Part shown: positions 33,130-41,173 of the stretch, in pieces
Position numbering within the stretch: position 1 is the stretch's first letter
Layout of the letters: every line of letters starts with the position of its first letter
From: Prevotella sp.
Lineage (GTDB): Bacteria > Bacteroidota > Bacteroidia > Bacteroidales > Dysgonomonadaceae
Length of the DNA stretch: 45,468 nucleotides
Assembly (NCBI GenBank): GCA_031273295.1
Contig: JAISSD010000021.1
Span: 1-45,468 of the forward strand
Direction: 5' to 3'
The notes under the pieces: model-generated
The model's input: only the letters and a program-made list of their open reading frames with translations
The model's database searches: none
Told to the model about the DNA's origin: nothing
Translations under genes and position numbers: made by a program

Positions 33130-33795
33130 TTCTTTGTTTGTTTTTAATTAACGATCTCTGACACTTTTATATGATATCCTCCCTACGACTGTTCTGGTAT
33201 GGGTTTCACGGTTATCCAAAGGCAATCCATATTTAGAAACTGTTTTCTGTTCCGTTTGCGAAGATAACAAGCAATTTCTTTTTGTGCAACCTCCTCCGGG
33301 AAGATACCCGAATCAAACGGTTTATCCCGAATCGGATTATGCTTCCGGTTCCATGTTTCCGACTTGTCCCTCTGTGAAAGAGTAATACCTCTCACCATCT
33401 GCCATTTTCACCCGTTCCCGAAGCATTTCCCTTGTTTTGTCCATAAATTTTCAACCGGATCTTTTCCCCCTGATCTATCAACCGGACATTCGTATGACGC
33501 AACACCCGTTATAGCTTTTATAGAAAGATTAACATAATGGAAAAAGTGTCAGGCAAAATTCTGCCGGATAGCAAGGAATAATCCAGTCTTTCGACAGTAT
33601 TCCTTTTTTCCGACAAAAAGTTAAACGGTAGAAAGAGGCTGCCCCGCTTTCGAGACAGCCTCGGAAAGATCCTTATCGAAGATTTTACTGCTGACAGGAT
33701 TTCCGGACAGGGACAATATTACGTTCATATCCAGACTCTTAGTCTTCTCCATATATTGATGAAAATTTTACAGCTTATCTTGATATTTCCGGATT
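33130..33795. other. Gene-poor region upstream of the mannosidase pair
   Basis: No intact gene is seen. CGAAGATA at 33259-33266 reads TATCTTCG on the minus strand and could be the -7 element of the mannosidase operon. A minus-strand ATG near 33444 opens about 35 codons (MDKTREMLRERVKMADG...) and overlapping frames continue to 33183, but I recognise no family; this may be coding debris. Confidence 0.35.
33636..33664 (-). terminator. Hairpin GAGGCTG/CAGCCTC
   Basis: A perfect 7-bp stem separated by 14 nt. On the minus strand it is followed by TTTCTACCGTTTAACTTTTT, so it probably ended the transcript of the now-decayed gene at 33796-33907. Confidence 0.55.
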
Positions 33796-33940
33796 TTACA
33801 TATCAAATTCACGGGTGAAATAAATTCTGGCTATAAAACGGGTATCGAGATTGCTTGTTCCGGTACCGGTAGCTTTATACTCCTGTATGGAAGAAGGGTT
33901 GCCTCCTCTTAGCCAGGCTATTCCATATTATATATACTTC
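33796..33940 (-). pseudogene. C-terminal relic of a probable outer-membrane beta-barrel protein
   Basis: On the minus strand one frame reads YGIAWLRGGNPSSIQEY, then KATGTGTSNLDTRF, then IARIYFTREFDM and a stop at 33796-33798. The alternating hydrophobic pattern and position at a protein end suggest a beta-strand-rich outer-membrane protein. Similar sequence further upstream is broken by stops in all frames. Family identity is uncertain. Confidence 0.4.
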
Positions 33941-34192
33941 AAATACCTTTATTATTCTTGTCCACTGATTTTGACAACCACATTGGGGATGATACGAACA
34001 CGTCAGACCTTTATGGTGATTATTGCAATCCCAAAAATCTCCAGACTCTTTAGATGTTGTTATGTCTAACAATAAATTAAATGAATCATGTTTTGTTTTA
34101 AAATATCTTTTAAACGATTCCAATTTTTCGGTTTTTATGGCATCAATATACGGACTGACACATACAAAATAGTTTTGTCTTGATTGTGTCAC
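33875..34192 (-). CDS. Unrecognised protein downstream of DUF1848, probably truncated
   Basis: 105 codons starting with GTG at 34192, overlapping the stop of the DUF1848 gene by 4 bp (GTGA), the sign of a coupled gene pair. The first 60 residues (SRQNYFVCVSPYIDAIKTEK, then KHDSFNLLLDITTS) look like a real protein. The last 40 run through sequence belonging to the outer-membrane relic in another frame, so the gene has probably lost its natural end. I do not recognise a domain. Confidence 0.4.
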   Translation of the reverse strand: MTQSRQNYFVCVSPYIDAIKTEKLESFKRYFKTKHDSFNLLLDITTSKESGDFWDCNNHHKGLTCSYHPQCGCQNQWTRIIKVFEVYIIWNSLAKRRQPFFHTGV

Positions 34193-35217
34193 TTCAATGA
34201 GTTGGATTTAATAGTTTCATTATTAGGATTTTGTTTGTGCGATTTCCAGTTTGCCAATGCTATATTTTTGTTAGCGTTTGCATAACAATATTCGCACAAA
34301 TGCGGACAAGTATTGTATTCGCCAATATCTTTACTGACAATACAACCGCAAAATTGCCGTTGCCCGCTGTCTTTGTTACTACGTTTTTTTTCAACGCTAC
34401 CATTAGGATTAAACATATCAGGCGGAGTAACTTTAACGCCCAGAAAGTCCATCAAAACCTTGTCGTGAGAAAAAAGTTTTATCATTAAATCGTCATCAAT
34501 GCATTTATTGTGAATTATTCCATATTTTTCGAGGGGAATTTGTTCGGCACAAGCGCCAATTTCAAAATTCCAGTTTTTGTTCAGTTTTTGAAGTTCTAAC
34601 GCAAATTCATTCATCAATCGTTCATTAAATTCCTGGTAATGAATTTCATTTTTTCTTAGGTTGTTCCGGACTTTTTTGTATAGTTCAATATCGGCAAAAC
34701 TAAAAACCATCTTTGTTGTGTGTTCCTTTAGTTGGGTTCCAATATTTTCTACTTTTCTTAATAATTCGGTTACGCCTATTTTATTGGTTAATACCAAAGG
34801 GTCAAACCGCCAAATCACTTTTTCTTTGCCTATGCGTTCCGACAATTGAGTAAAAGTTTCAATTCTTGATTGAACATTTGGCACATTTGGCTCTAATTTT
34901 TCTGCATCATAATCATTTAAAGTGAATTGGATGTAATAATTGGGGATTCGTTCATTCAAAAAGTCCAAATACTTGATTAAAGGTTTGGGATTTTTCGACC
35001 AAAAGACAATCAGCCTCGTTTTTTGAAACGACACGTACAAGGGAACTCCATTAAACGGATTCTTCCATTTAACATACCCGTTCTTTAATCGCTGAACAAA
35101 CCAATCAGAATAAAAGGCAGGTATATCAGTCGCTCTGCTGGCAGAGATTATGACAGGAGCTTGCGCTTCCACTAATTCCCCGCTTTCCGTATGTATTTGT
35201 ATTTTATTCCAATTCAT
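34189..35217 (-). CDS. DUF1848 family protein
   Basis: 342 residues matching DUF1848: early IISASRATDIPAFYSDWFVQRLKNGYVKWKNPFNG, then VSFQKTRLIVFWSKNPKPLI, then YYIQFTLNDYD, WRFDPLVLT and a late QRQFCGCIVSKDIGEYNTCPHLCEYCYAN. The clustered Cys residues at the end (CGC, CPHLCEYC) suggest a metal or iron-sulfur site; the fold resembles radical-SAM relatives such as spore photoproduct lyase, but function is unknown. Its start lies directly beside the 3' end of a group II intron remnant. Base composition is more A+T rich than the core genes, consistent with transfer. Confidence 0.85.
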   Translation of the reverse strand: MNWNKIQIHTESGELVEAQAPVIISASRATDIPAFYSDWFVQRLKNGYVKWKNPFNGVPLYVSFQKTRLIVFWSKNPKPLIKYLDFLNERIPNYYIQFTLNDYDAEKLEPNVPNVQSRIETFTQLSERIGKEKVIWRFDPLVLTNKIGVTELLRKVENIGTQLKEHTTKMVFSFADIELYKKVRNNLRKNEIHYQEFNERLMNEFALELQKLNKNWNFEIGACAEQIPLEKYGIIHNKCIDDDLMIKLFSHDKVLMDFLGVKVTPPDMFNPNGSVEKKRSNKDSGQRQFCGCIVSKDIGEYNTCPHLCEYCYANANKNIALANWKSHKQNPNNETIKSNSLK

Positions 35218-35224
35218 CTCAAAT

Positions 35225-35470
35225 AATTAGGCAGGTCGGCGGCGTTACCGCCGCTTTCACCTTTAAAAAACCGTACATGCGACTTTCACCGCATACGGCT
35301 CAAGCGATTACCAAGTTTAATTCTCACGAAATTAAATCGCTTCAATGACTTTTGCAAGCTTTTGTCCGATAAAGTTACGCTTTTGCGCATTGAACTTTTA
35401 GACGCTTGCTGCGCCTTTTCTCAAAAGAAGCGTCCCAAGCCGGGTCAAAGGGATTGGCGTCCTTGCTTAA
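35225..35470 (-). mobile_element. 3' remnant of a group II intron (maturase end, domains V and VI)
   Basis: On the minus strand 35301-35268 reads as a 34-nt domain V: GAGCCGTATGCGG, the tetraloop GAAA, then GTCGCATGTACGG. It is followed by a domain VI-like hairpin (GCGGCGG/CCGCCG, about 35262-35230) and an A-rich end next to the DUF1848 start. Upstream, 35470-35375 encodes ANPFDPAWDASFEKR, a typical late segment of intron-encoded maturases, then a stop. The 5' domains and most of the maturase are missing, cut at about 35471, so it cannot splice. Confidence 0.75.
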
Positions 35471-35474
35471 TCTT

Positions 35475-35591
35475 CACTATAATGAACGCAATAAAAATAT
35501 GCGGATAATATTTTTTTTATCACTGGTTGTCAGTATTTTACTCTTGCATTAATTTCTTTGATGGAAAATCTTTAATGCGTTTATTATAGTG
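35475..35591. mobile_element. 117-bp MITE-like element with 21-bp terminal inverted repeats
   Basis: The left end CACTATAATGAACGCAATAAA and the inverted right end CACTATAATAAACGCATTAAA match at 19 of 21 positions. The interior is A+T rich and non-coding. It sits exactly between the truncated group II intron and the IS4 remnant, and its right end overlaps the IS4 left terminal repeat by 3 bp. Confidence 0.6.
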
Positions 35592-36128
35592 TCCACTAAA
35601 AACGGTTAACATTCCATACAACAAATTACATAACAGTTATTTATAGGTCACAAGTTCACTCTGCACTCTTGAAATGCTTGGTTTTGCTGTTCATAGCAAA
35701 ATGTCACTATATGTTCAAGGGTCAGTATATTTTTTCTCAACTCTGTGAGTTTCTTCCCAAAAACCGGTTTGACTGGTATGTCAAGAAGTATGATGGAAAC
35801 AAATACATCGGCCTTGCTTTATAAATTCAGATGGAGGGTGGAACTGTTCTTTAAATGGATGAAACAACATTTGCGCATCAAGGAATTTTATGGAACATCT
35901 GAAAATGCAGTTAGAATCCAAATCTACTCAAATCTACTGTGCCGTCATAGCTTATTGCCATTGTCGAGCATGATATGAAACTTGAACTCTCAACCTGTGA
36001 TGTGTTACGAATTTTGAGTATATCACTTCTTGACAAAAGAGCGTTGAGTGAACTCTTTGATATGACTAATCAAGAACCCAACTATCAAAATGATACACAA
36101 CTAAAACTTGATTTTTTTTAGTGGACAC
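35589..36128 (+). mobile_element. Internally deleted, decayed IS4-family element (540 bp)
   Basis: Terminal inverted repeats GTGTCCACTAAAAA (35589-35602) and TTTTTAGTGGACAC (36115-36128). An N-terminal transposase piece from about 35712 reads GQYIFSQLCEFLPKN, then YDGNKYI, the DUF4372-type opening. A C-terminal piece (YKFRWRVELFFKWMKQHLRIKEF, holding the late catalytic Glu region) follows in another frame. A tandem duplication of CAAATCTACT at 35919-35938 and at least one more frameshift interrupt the tail, which ends NQEPNYQNDTQLKLDFF. Roughly two thirds of a full element is missing. Confidence 0.8.
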
Positions 36129-36428
36129 CAGTGCATACCGCAGTCGGACAAAGCTTCGAGAAGAAAAGGCCGGCATCGCTACTCGACGAGTCCAAATCCC
36201 GTAATATTGCTGTTAACTATTTGATTTTAAGTTATAAAGCTTGTGGAATTATTTGATTTTCGCCCTGTTTTCAGGATGCTTTTTTACGGATCTCCATACC
36301 GGGGGCTTGGGTTAACGGATAAAGTTACAAGAGTATATTGAACAGACCGGGCTCAAGTCTGTCGCTAAAAAGTTATTTTATTCGAAAAAAATATTTATTT
36401 TTACAGCCTGAAATATTTCAATGTAAAA
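36129..36428. other. Intergenic debris before nusB
   Basis: From 36130 one frame reads about 38 codons (FEKKRPASLLDESKSRNIAV then a hydrophobic run) with no start and no family that I recognise. It looks like the continuation of sequence interrupted by the IS4 element. No clear promoter for nusB is seen; the stretch before 36429 is simply A+T rich. Confidence 0.3.
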
Positions 36429-37355
36429 ATGATAAACCGCGTTCTTATCCGTATCAGAGTTGTTCAGATACTCTTTTCATGCAGTCAGGATGAAACTGCA
36501 GATTTTGGAAAAGCCGAAAACGAGCTTCTCTTCAGTCTTCAGAAATCATACGACTTATATTTCTATCTGTTATCGCTTTTGGTTGGGATCACCGACGCTT
36601 ATGCACAAAAAGTCGATATGCGCAGGTCGAAATTATTGCCCACAGAAGACGATATAAAGCCAAATGTCAAACTCTTAAATAACAGGTATATAGCTCAACT
36701 GAGAGAAAATATTGAATTGACAGACTACCTTAAAGGCAGGCCATTTTCATGGAAAGAGCATGATACCTTTGTTCGTAAAATGCTTGAAAGCATCCTCGAC
36801 TCGGATATTTATAAAGAATATACGGCGCGTGATGTTTACAACTATGACTGTGACCGCGAGTTTTGGCGGAAGATTTTCAAACATGTTATTTGCACCGACG
36901 AAAACCTGTACACATTGCTCGAAGATGAAAGCCTGTACTGGAATGATGACATCGAAATCATAGAATCATTCGTGTTGAAAACGATTAAACGGTTTGAAGA
37001 AAGTAAAGGAACGGCGCAGGAACTATTGCCCATGTTCAAGGACGAGACAGACAGGGAATTTGCCGTAAAGCTATTAAGGGAATCCCTCTTTAACGGCAAG
37101 GCATACCGCAAACTGATAGACAAGTATACGCAAAATTGGGAATCGGAACGTATTGCTCTGATGGATATGGTAATAATGCAGATAGCCATAGCCGAAATAA
37201 TGAGTTTCCCGTCCATACCCGTAAGCGTGACGCTGAACGAATATATCGACATAGCCAAATCATACAGCACCGCTAAAAGCGCGTCGTTTATCAATGGTAT
37301 TCTGGATGCGATTGTAAAGGAACTGAGAGAAGAAAAAAAGATAATTAAGGAATAA
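36429..37355 (+). CDS. nusB: Transcription antitermination factor NusB (long Bacteroidota form)
   Basis: Binds the boxA of rRNA operons with S10 for antitermination. 308 residues, about twice the E. coli length, as is usual in Bacteroidota. MINRVLIRIRVVQILFS is the NusB N-terminal helix. The canonical core is at the C-terminus, with WESERIALMDMVIMQIAIAEI near residue 236 and PVSVTLNEYIDIAKSYSTAKSASFINGILDAI near residue 262. It precedes yajC by about 125 bp. Confidence 0.94.
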   Translation: MINRVLIRIRVVQILFSCSQDETADFGKAENELLFSLQKSYDLYFYLLSLLVGITDAYAQKVDMRRSKLLPTEDDIKPNVKLLNNRYIAQLRENIELTDYLKGRPFSWKEHDTFVRKMLESILDSDIYKEYTARDVYNYDCDREFWRKIFKHVICTDENLYTLLEDESLYWNDDIEIIESFVLKTIKRFEESKGTAQELLPMFKDETDREFAVKLLRESLFNGKAYRKLIDKYTQNWESERIALMDMVIMQIAIAEIMSFPSIPVSVTLNEYIDIAKSYSTAKSASFINGILDAIVKELREEKKIIKE

Positions 37356-37402
37356 TAATATTTATCATATTTTCCCTTTCGCTTTAATTCAAAATAATCG
37401 CT

Positions 37403-37410
37403 TATATTTG
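37403..37410 (+). promoter_or_regulatory. Probable yajC promoter, TATATTTG
   Basis: Exact TAnnTTTG match about 70 nt before the yajC start. It indicates that yajC and the genes after it can be transcribed separately from nusB. Confidence 0.5.
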
Positions 37411-37480
37411 CAGGGATTTTTGTAGAAAAAGGATAAAAATCAAGGATAATATAAATTAAAAATTAAATATCAAAGAATTT

Positions 37481-37813
37481 ATGATTTTATTAAATGTACT
37501 ATTACAAGCTGAAGGTGGAGGCTTTTTGGGTCTGGGTGGCAGCGGTAGCATGATTATAATGATGGTGTTGTTGTTCGGGATCATGTATTTTTTTATGATA
37601 CGCCCGCAACAAAAGAAACAAAAAGCGCTGCAGGAAGCCCGAAACGCCATCAAAGCGGGAGACAAAGTAGTTACGGCCGGCGGTATTCATGGCAAAGTGA
37701 AGGATGTGGAAGACACATATTTTATTTTGGAGATAGCGGAAGGCGTAAAAATAAAAGTTGAAAAATCGTCTGTTTACGTTTCCGCCCAGGATACCCAGGT
37801 TAATAACAGATAG
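37481..37813 (+). CDS. yajC: Preprotein translocase accessory subunit YajC
   Basis: 110-residue inner-membrane protein associated with SecDF. A Gly-rich N-terminal stretch is followed by a single membrane segment (IIMMVLLFGIMYFFMI, about residues 25-41), then RPQQKKQKALQEARNAIKAGDKVVTAGGIHGKV, the family hallmark. Normal length. Confidence 0.96.
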   Translation: MILLNVLLQAEGGGFLGLGGSGSMIIMMVLLFGIMYFFMIRPQQKKQKALQEARNAIKAGDKVVTAGGIHGKVKDVEDTYFILEIAEGVKIKVEKSSVYVSAQDTQVNNR

Positions 37814-37848
37814 TTTTTTTTGATGGAACACAAGCCGGGTATAGCTAT

Positions 37849-38832
37849 ATGAGCGATACTAAAAATATAATAATACAGGAAGCCGGATCATTTTTCAAAA
37901 AAATTTCATGGAAAAAGATGCTGGCTTTTTTGTTTTTCGTATTGCTTTCCTCGGTTTTCTGGATGATGCAGGTATATCGCCAAAAATTCGAGTCTACTCT
38001 CACCATACCTGTAAAATACGTGAATGTGCCGGATAGTATTGTTTTCGAAAACGAACTGCCGTCCAGGATATATGTGCGCATTAAAGACGACGGATCTGCC
38101 ATGCTCAAATACTATTTCATTCACAGGCGCGATTCTCTGGCAGTAGACGTCAGGGATATAATCAAGGGAACGCAGGAAAAAGTGATTCAGGGACGGAATT
38201 TTGAGCAACTGGTACGGGGAAAACTGTTTGCGTCGTCGGAATTGATCAGTTATTCTCCTACCCGTGTATCCTATGTGTACGCCGTATTGCACCAGAAAAA
38301 ACTGCCGGTCATCTATGGCGGCTATATACGTCTGGCGTCGGGCTATCTGATCGACGGCGAGCTTACAATCAGGCCCGATTCGCTACTTGTGTATGGCAGT
38401 CGGGAAGCGCTGGACACATTGCATTACGCCCATACAGTTAACGATACGCTCCGGGAGGTAACGGACGACAAAAAAGTGCAGGTAGCGATGAAACCGGTCA
38501 AAGGCGTCCGTTTTGTGCCTAATACCGTGGAATTGAACGTGTCTGTTGACAAATTCAGTACAAAGGAAGTGGAAGTTCCCGTTGAATGTATCAACCTGCC
38601 GGAAAACCTGACAATCAAATTTTTCCCGTCTTCGGTAAAGATCCCGTTCTTTGTCGGGATTAAAAGATACAATGATATTTCATCCCGCGATTTTCAGGTG
38701 ATTGTAGACTATGAAGACCTCAAAGATCTGAAAGAAGCCCCAATTCCTGTACGCATAATGGAGAGTCCCGATTATATACAGACAAAAGGGCCTGTGCCCC
38801 CGGAAGTGGAATTCGTGCTGGAACAGAAATAG
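37849..38832 (+). CDS. YbbR-domain protein
   Basis: 327 residues. After about 20 polar residues there is one membrane segment (KMLAFLFFVLLSSVFWMMQV, about residues 24-43), then an extracytoplasmic part with YbbR-like beta domains (for example FESTLTIPVKYVNVPDSIVFE and FSTKEVEVPVECINLPENLTIKFFPSSVKIPF). In Firmicutes a YbbR protein (CdaR) regulates a di-adenylate cyclase; here no cyclase gene is adjacent, so that role is not implied. It lies between yajC and coaE, a common Bacteroidota arrangement. Confidence 0.85.
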   Translation: MSDTKNIIIQEAGSFFKKISWKKMLAFLFFVLLSSVFWMMQVYRQKFESTLTIPVKYVNVPDSIVFENELPSRIYVRIKDDGSAMLKYYFIHRRDSLAVDVRDIIKGTQEKVIQGRNFEQLVRGKLFASSELISYSPTRVSYVYAVLHQKKLPVIYGGYIRLASGYLIDGELTIRPDSLLVYGSREALDTLHYAHTVNDTLREVTDDKKVQVAMKPVKGVRFVPNTVELNVSVDKFSTKEVEVPVECINLPENLTIKFFPSSVKIPFFVGIKRYNDISSRDFQVIVDYEDLKDLKEAPIPVRIMESPDYIQTKGPVPPEVEFVLEQK

Positions 38833-38853
38833 CGCCAATCTCTCTCATAAATT

Positions 38854-39447
38854 ATGATCAAACTGGGTATAACGGGAGGCATGGGAAGCGGTAAATCTAC
38901 CGTTTCGGAAATATTTTTCCTTTGCGGTATTCCCGTTTATATTGCCGATGCGGAAAGTAAAAGGCTTACCGCGGAGTCGCCCGTTATACGCGAGAAGCTG
39001 ATTCGGATCTATGGAGAAAAACTATTTGAAGGCGGCGTTTTAAACAAGGCGTTACTGGCTTCCTTTATTTTCAATGACAGGAACAGGCTGGAACAGGTGA
39101 ATGCCATCATTCACCCCGAAGTAGAAAAAGATTTCAGGGAATGGGCCGTCAGTCATAAACATTATCCGGTAGTGGCGCATGAAGCGGCAATCCTTTTCGA
39201 ATCGGGTTTCGATACATTGATGGATAAAATGATCATGGTGTACGCCCCTCTTGAAACGAGGCTTGAGCGGACAATAAAACGGGATGGCGTTACCCGCGAA
39301 AAAGTATTGGAGCGCATACAAAACCAGATGCCGGATGAAGAGAAAGCCCGGCTTTCCGATTTTGTAATTGTTAATGACGGTACGCGTTCGTTGATAGAGC
39401 AGGTACTTGATATATTGAAACAGATTGGCGAATCACAACAACAATGA
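38854..39447 (+). CDS. coaE: Dephospho-CoA kinase
   Basis: Last step of coenzyme A synthesis. 197 residues. The P-loop GITGGMGSGKSTVSEIF is at residues 4-20. AESKRL near residue 32, HPEVEKDFREW near residue 85 and RDGVTREKVLERIQNQMPDEEKARLSDFVIVNDG near residue 144 are family motifs. It begins 21 bp after the YbbR gene. Confidence 0.95.
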   Translation: MIKLGITGGMGSGKSTVSEIFFLCGIPVYIADAESKRLTAESPVIREKLIRIYGEKLFEGGVLNKALLASFIFNDRNRLEQVNAIIHPEVEKDFREWAVSHKHYPVVAHEAAILFESGFDTLMDKMIMVYAPLETRLERTIKRDGVTREKVLERIQNQMPDEEKARLSDFVIVNDGTRSLIEQVLDILKQIGESQQQ

Positions 39448-39489
39448 GTTATGCGTCGTTCCTTATGGATTCAAAACAAGACAGATAGA

Positions 39490-40386
39490 ATGAATTACAG
39501 ATTAATTTCGGTTATCATATTATCCGCTATAGTATCGTTTAACAGCTGCAAGCATTCCAAAACAGATAAAGTTGAAATACTATCGGTAACTATAGAGCCG
39601 CAAAAATATTTCTTGAGTGCAATCGCAGGCAATCACTACGAAGTAAATTGCATTGCGCCATCCGGATCCAATCCGGAGAACGCTGACTTTACTCCGTTTC
39701 AAATGATGGCTTTGGATAAGAGCGCAGCGTATTTCAAAATCGGTTATCTGGGTATAGAAAATACATTGATAGACAAAGTTGCGAAAAGTAATCCTGCGTT
39801 GAAAATAGTGGATTGTTCACGGGGGATAAAATTGACAGGGGATGTTCACGCATGTTGTGACAGTGATAATCGCCATTACGCCCATACATACGTCCATGCC
39901 GGAGGAGATCCCCATACATGGAGTTCGGTGAAATCGGCCAGAATTATAGTTGAAAACATGTACAATGCGTTACTGGAACTGGACATGAAGAATGAAGCCG
40001 ATTATACGGCCAATTATAACAGGTTGATTTGCAGTATAAACGGTGTTGACAGTATTATAAAGTCATATCTGGACAAGGCGCCCTGCAAGTCATTTATCAT
40101 TTATCATCCCGCGCTTGGCTATTTTGCGGATGAATATGGATTAACGCAATATTCAATCGAGTATGAAGGAAAAAATCCTTCACCGTCCCAATTAAGGGAA
40201 CTTATAGATAGAGCAAAAGCGGAAGGCATAAAAATTGTTTTCATTCAACAGGAATTCGATACCAGGAACGCGGAAACTATAGCCGAAGCAATAGGAGGCC
40301 AAACTGTTTCGATAAATCTGCTATCTTACAACTGGGACAGGGAAATGATTAAAATAGCCAAAGCGCTGGCTCTGGAAAACCAATGA
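39490..40386 (+). CDS. znuA: Metal ABC transporter substrate-binding lipoprotein (ZnuA-like)
   Basis: I start at 39490 (MNYRLISVIILSAIVSFNSC), which gives a clean lipoprotein signal with its Cys in SFNSC; an in-frame ATG at 39451 would add 13 polar residues. 298 residues. Typical ZnuA/TroA features are TIEPQKYFLSAIAG after the signal, ADFTPFQMMAL, a His/Cys-bearing segment CCDSDNRHYAHTYVHAGGDPHTWSSVKSARI near residue 117 containing the ligand motif GGDPHTW, and YHPALGYFADEYGL near residue 204. Zinc or manganese is the likely cargo. It overlaps the ATPase gene by 4 bp. Confidence 0.9.
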   Translation: MNYRLISVIILSAIVSFNSCKHSKTDKVEILSVTIEPQKYFLSAIAGNHYEVNCIAPSGSNPENADFTPFQMMALDKSAAYFKIGYLGIENTLIDKVAKSNPALKIVDCSRGIKLTGDVHACCDSDNRHYAHTYVHAGGDPHTWSSVKSARIIVENMYNALLELDMKNEADYTANYNRLICSINGVDSIIKSYLDKAPCKSFIIYHPALGYFADEYGLTQYSIEYEGKNPSPSQLRELIDRAKAEGIKIVFIQQEFDTRNAETIAEAIGGQTVSINLLSYNWDREMIKIAKALALENQ

Positions 40387-41168
40387 ACAGGATACTTGAG
40401 ATAAGAGGCCTGTCGGCAGGATACGATGATAATCCTTGTGTGTTGAAGGACGTGGATCTTGATGTTTTTCAGAATGACTTTCTGGGTATTATCGGGCCAA
40501 ACGGCGGCGGAAAAACCACTTTACTGAAAACGATTCTCGGACTGGTAAAACCCGCAGGCGGAAGCGTTTCTTTTTTCAGGAACAATGTGAAGACGGATAA
40601 AATAAATACAGGCTATCTGCCTCAGATAAACCGGATAGACAAGAAGTTTCCAATATCCGTTCATGATGTGATCCTGTCGGGATTGACAGCCAGACGCCGC
40701 ATATTGTCACCTTACACTAAAGAACAAAAGGAAAAGGCAAGTACAATAGCCCGGCAAATGGGGCTGGATAAATTGACGAACAGGCCTATCGGTGCGCTGT
40801 CGGGCGGCCAGCTTCAACGCGCTTTATTGGGGCGCGCCATTATCGATGAACCCGATTTGCTGGTACTCGACGAACCTAATTCGTATGTGGACAAACGTTT
40901 CGAAACGGATTTCTACAAAATACTGGAAGATATAAACAGGGATACTGCCATTATCTTTGTTTCGCATGATGTAGGCACAATAATATCACTGGTTAAAAAC
41001 ATAGCTTGCGTAAACGAAGGCCTTCATTACCATTCGGGAACCAATATCACTACCCAATGGCTCGAAGAGTCTTATTCCTCCTGTCCCATCGAAATTATCG
41101 GCCACGGCGATTTTCCTCATCGTGTATTGAATAAACATGAGGGGTGCGATTGCTGCAAGGATGATTAA
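40383..41168 (+). CDS. znuC: Metal ABC transporter ATP-binding protein (ZnuC-like)
   Basis: 261 residues. Walker A is IIGPNGGGKTTLLKTILG near residue 36, the signature is ALSGGQLQRALLGRAI near residue 139, and Walker B is LLVLDEPNSYVD near residue 159. The C-terminal tail ends HEGCDCCKDD, a Cys/His cluster that could sense or bind metal. It is coupled to the binding-protein gene by a 4-bp overlap. The permease gene normally found next is absent; rarA converges instead 5 bp away. Confidence 0.9.
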   Translation: MNRILEIRGLSAGYDDNPCVLKDVDLDVFQNDFLGIIGPNGGGKTTLLKTILGLVKPAGGSVSFFRNNVKTDKINTGYLPQINRIDKKFPISVHDVILSGLTARRRILSPYTKEQKEKASTIARQMGLDKLTNRPIGALSGGQLQRALLGRAIIDEPDLLVLDEPNSYVDKRFETDFYKILEDINRDTAIIFVSHDVGTIISLVKNIACVNEGLHYHSGTNITTQWLEESYSSCPIEIIGHGDFPHRVLNKHEGCDCCKDD

Positions 41169-41173
41169 AAAGG

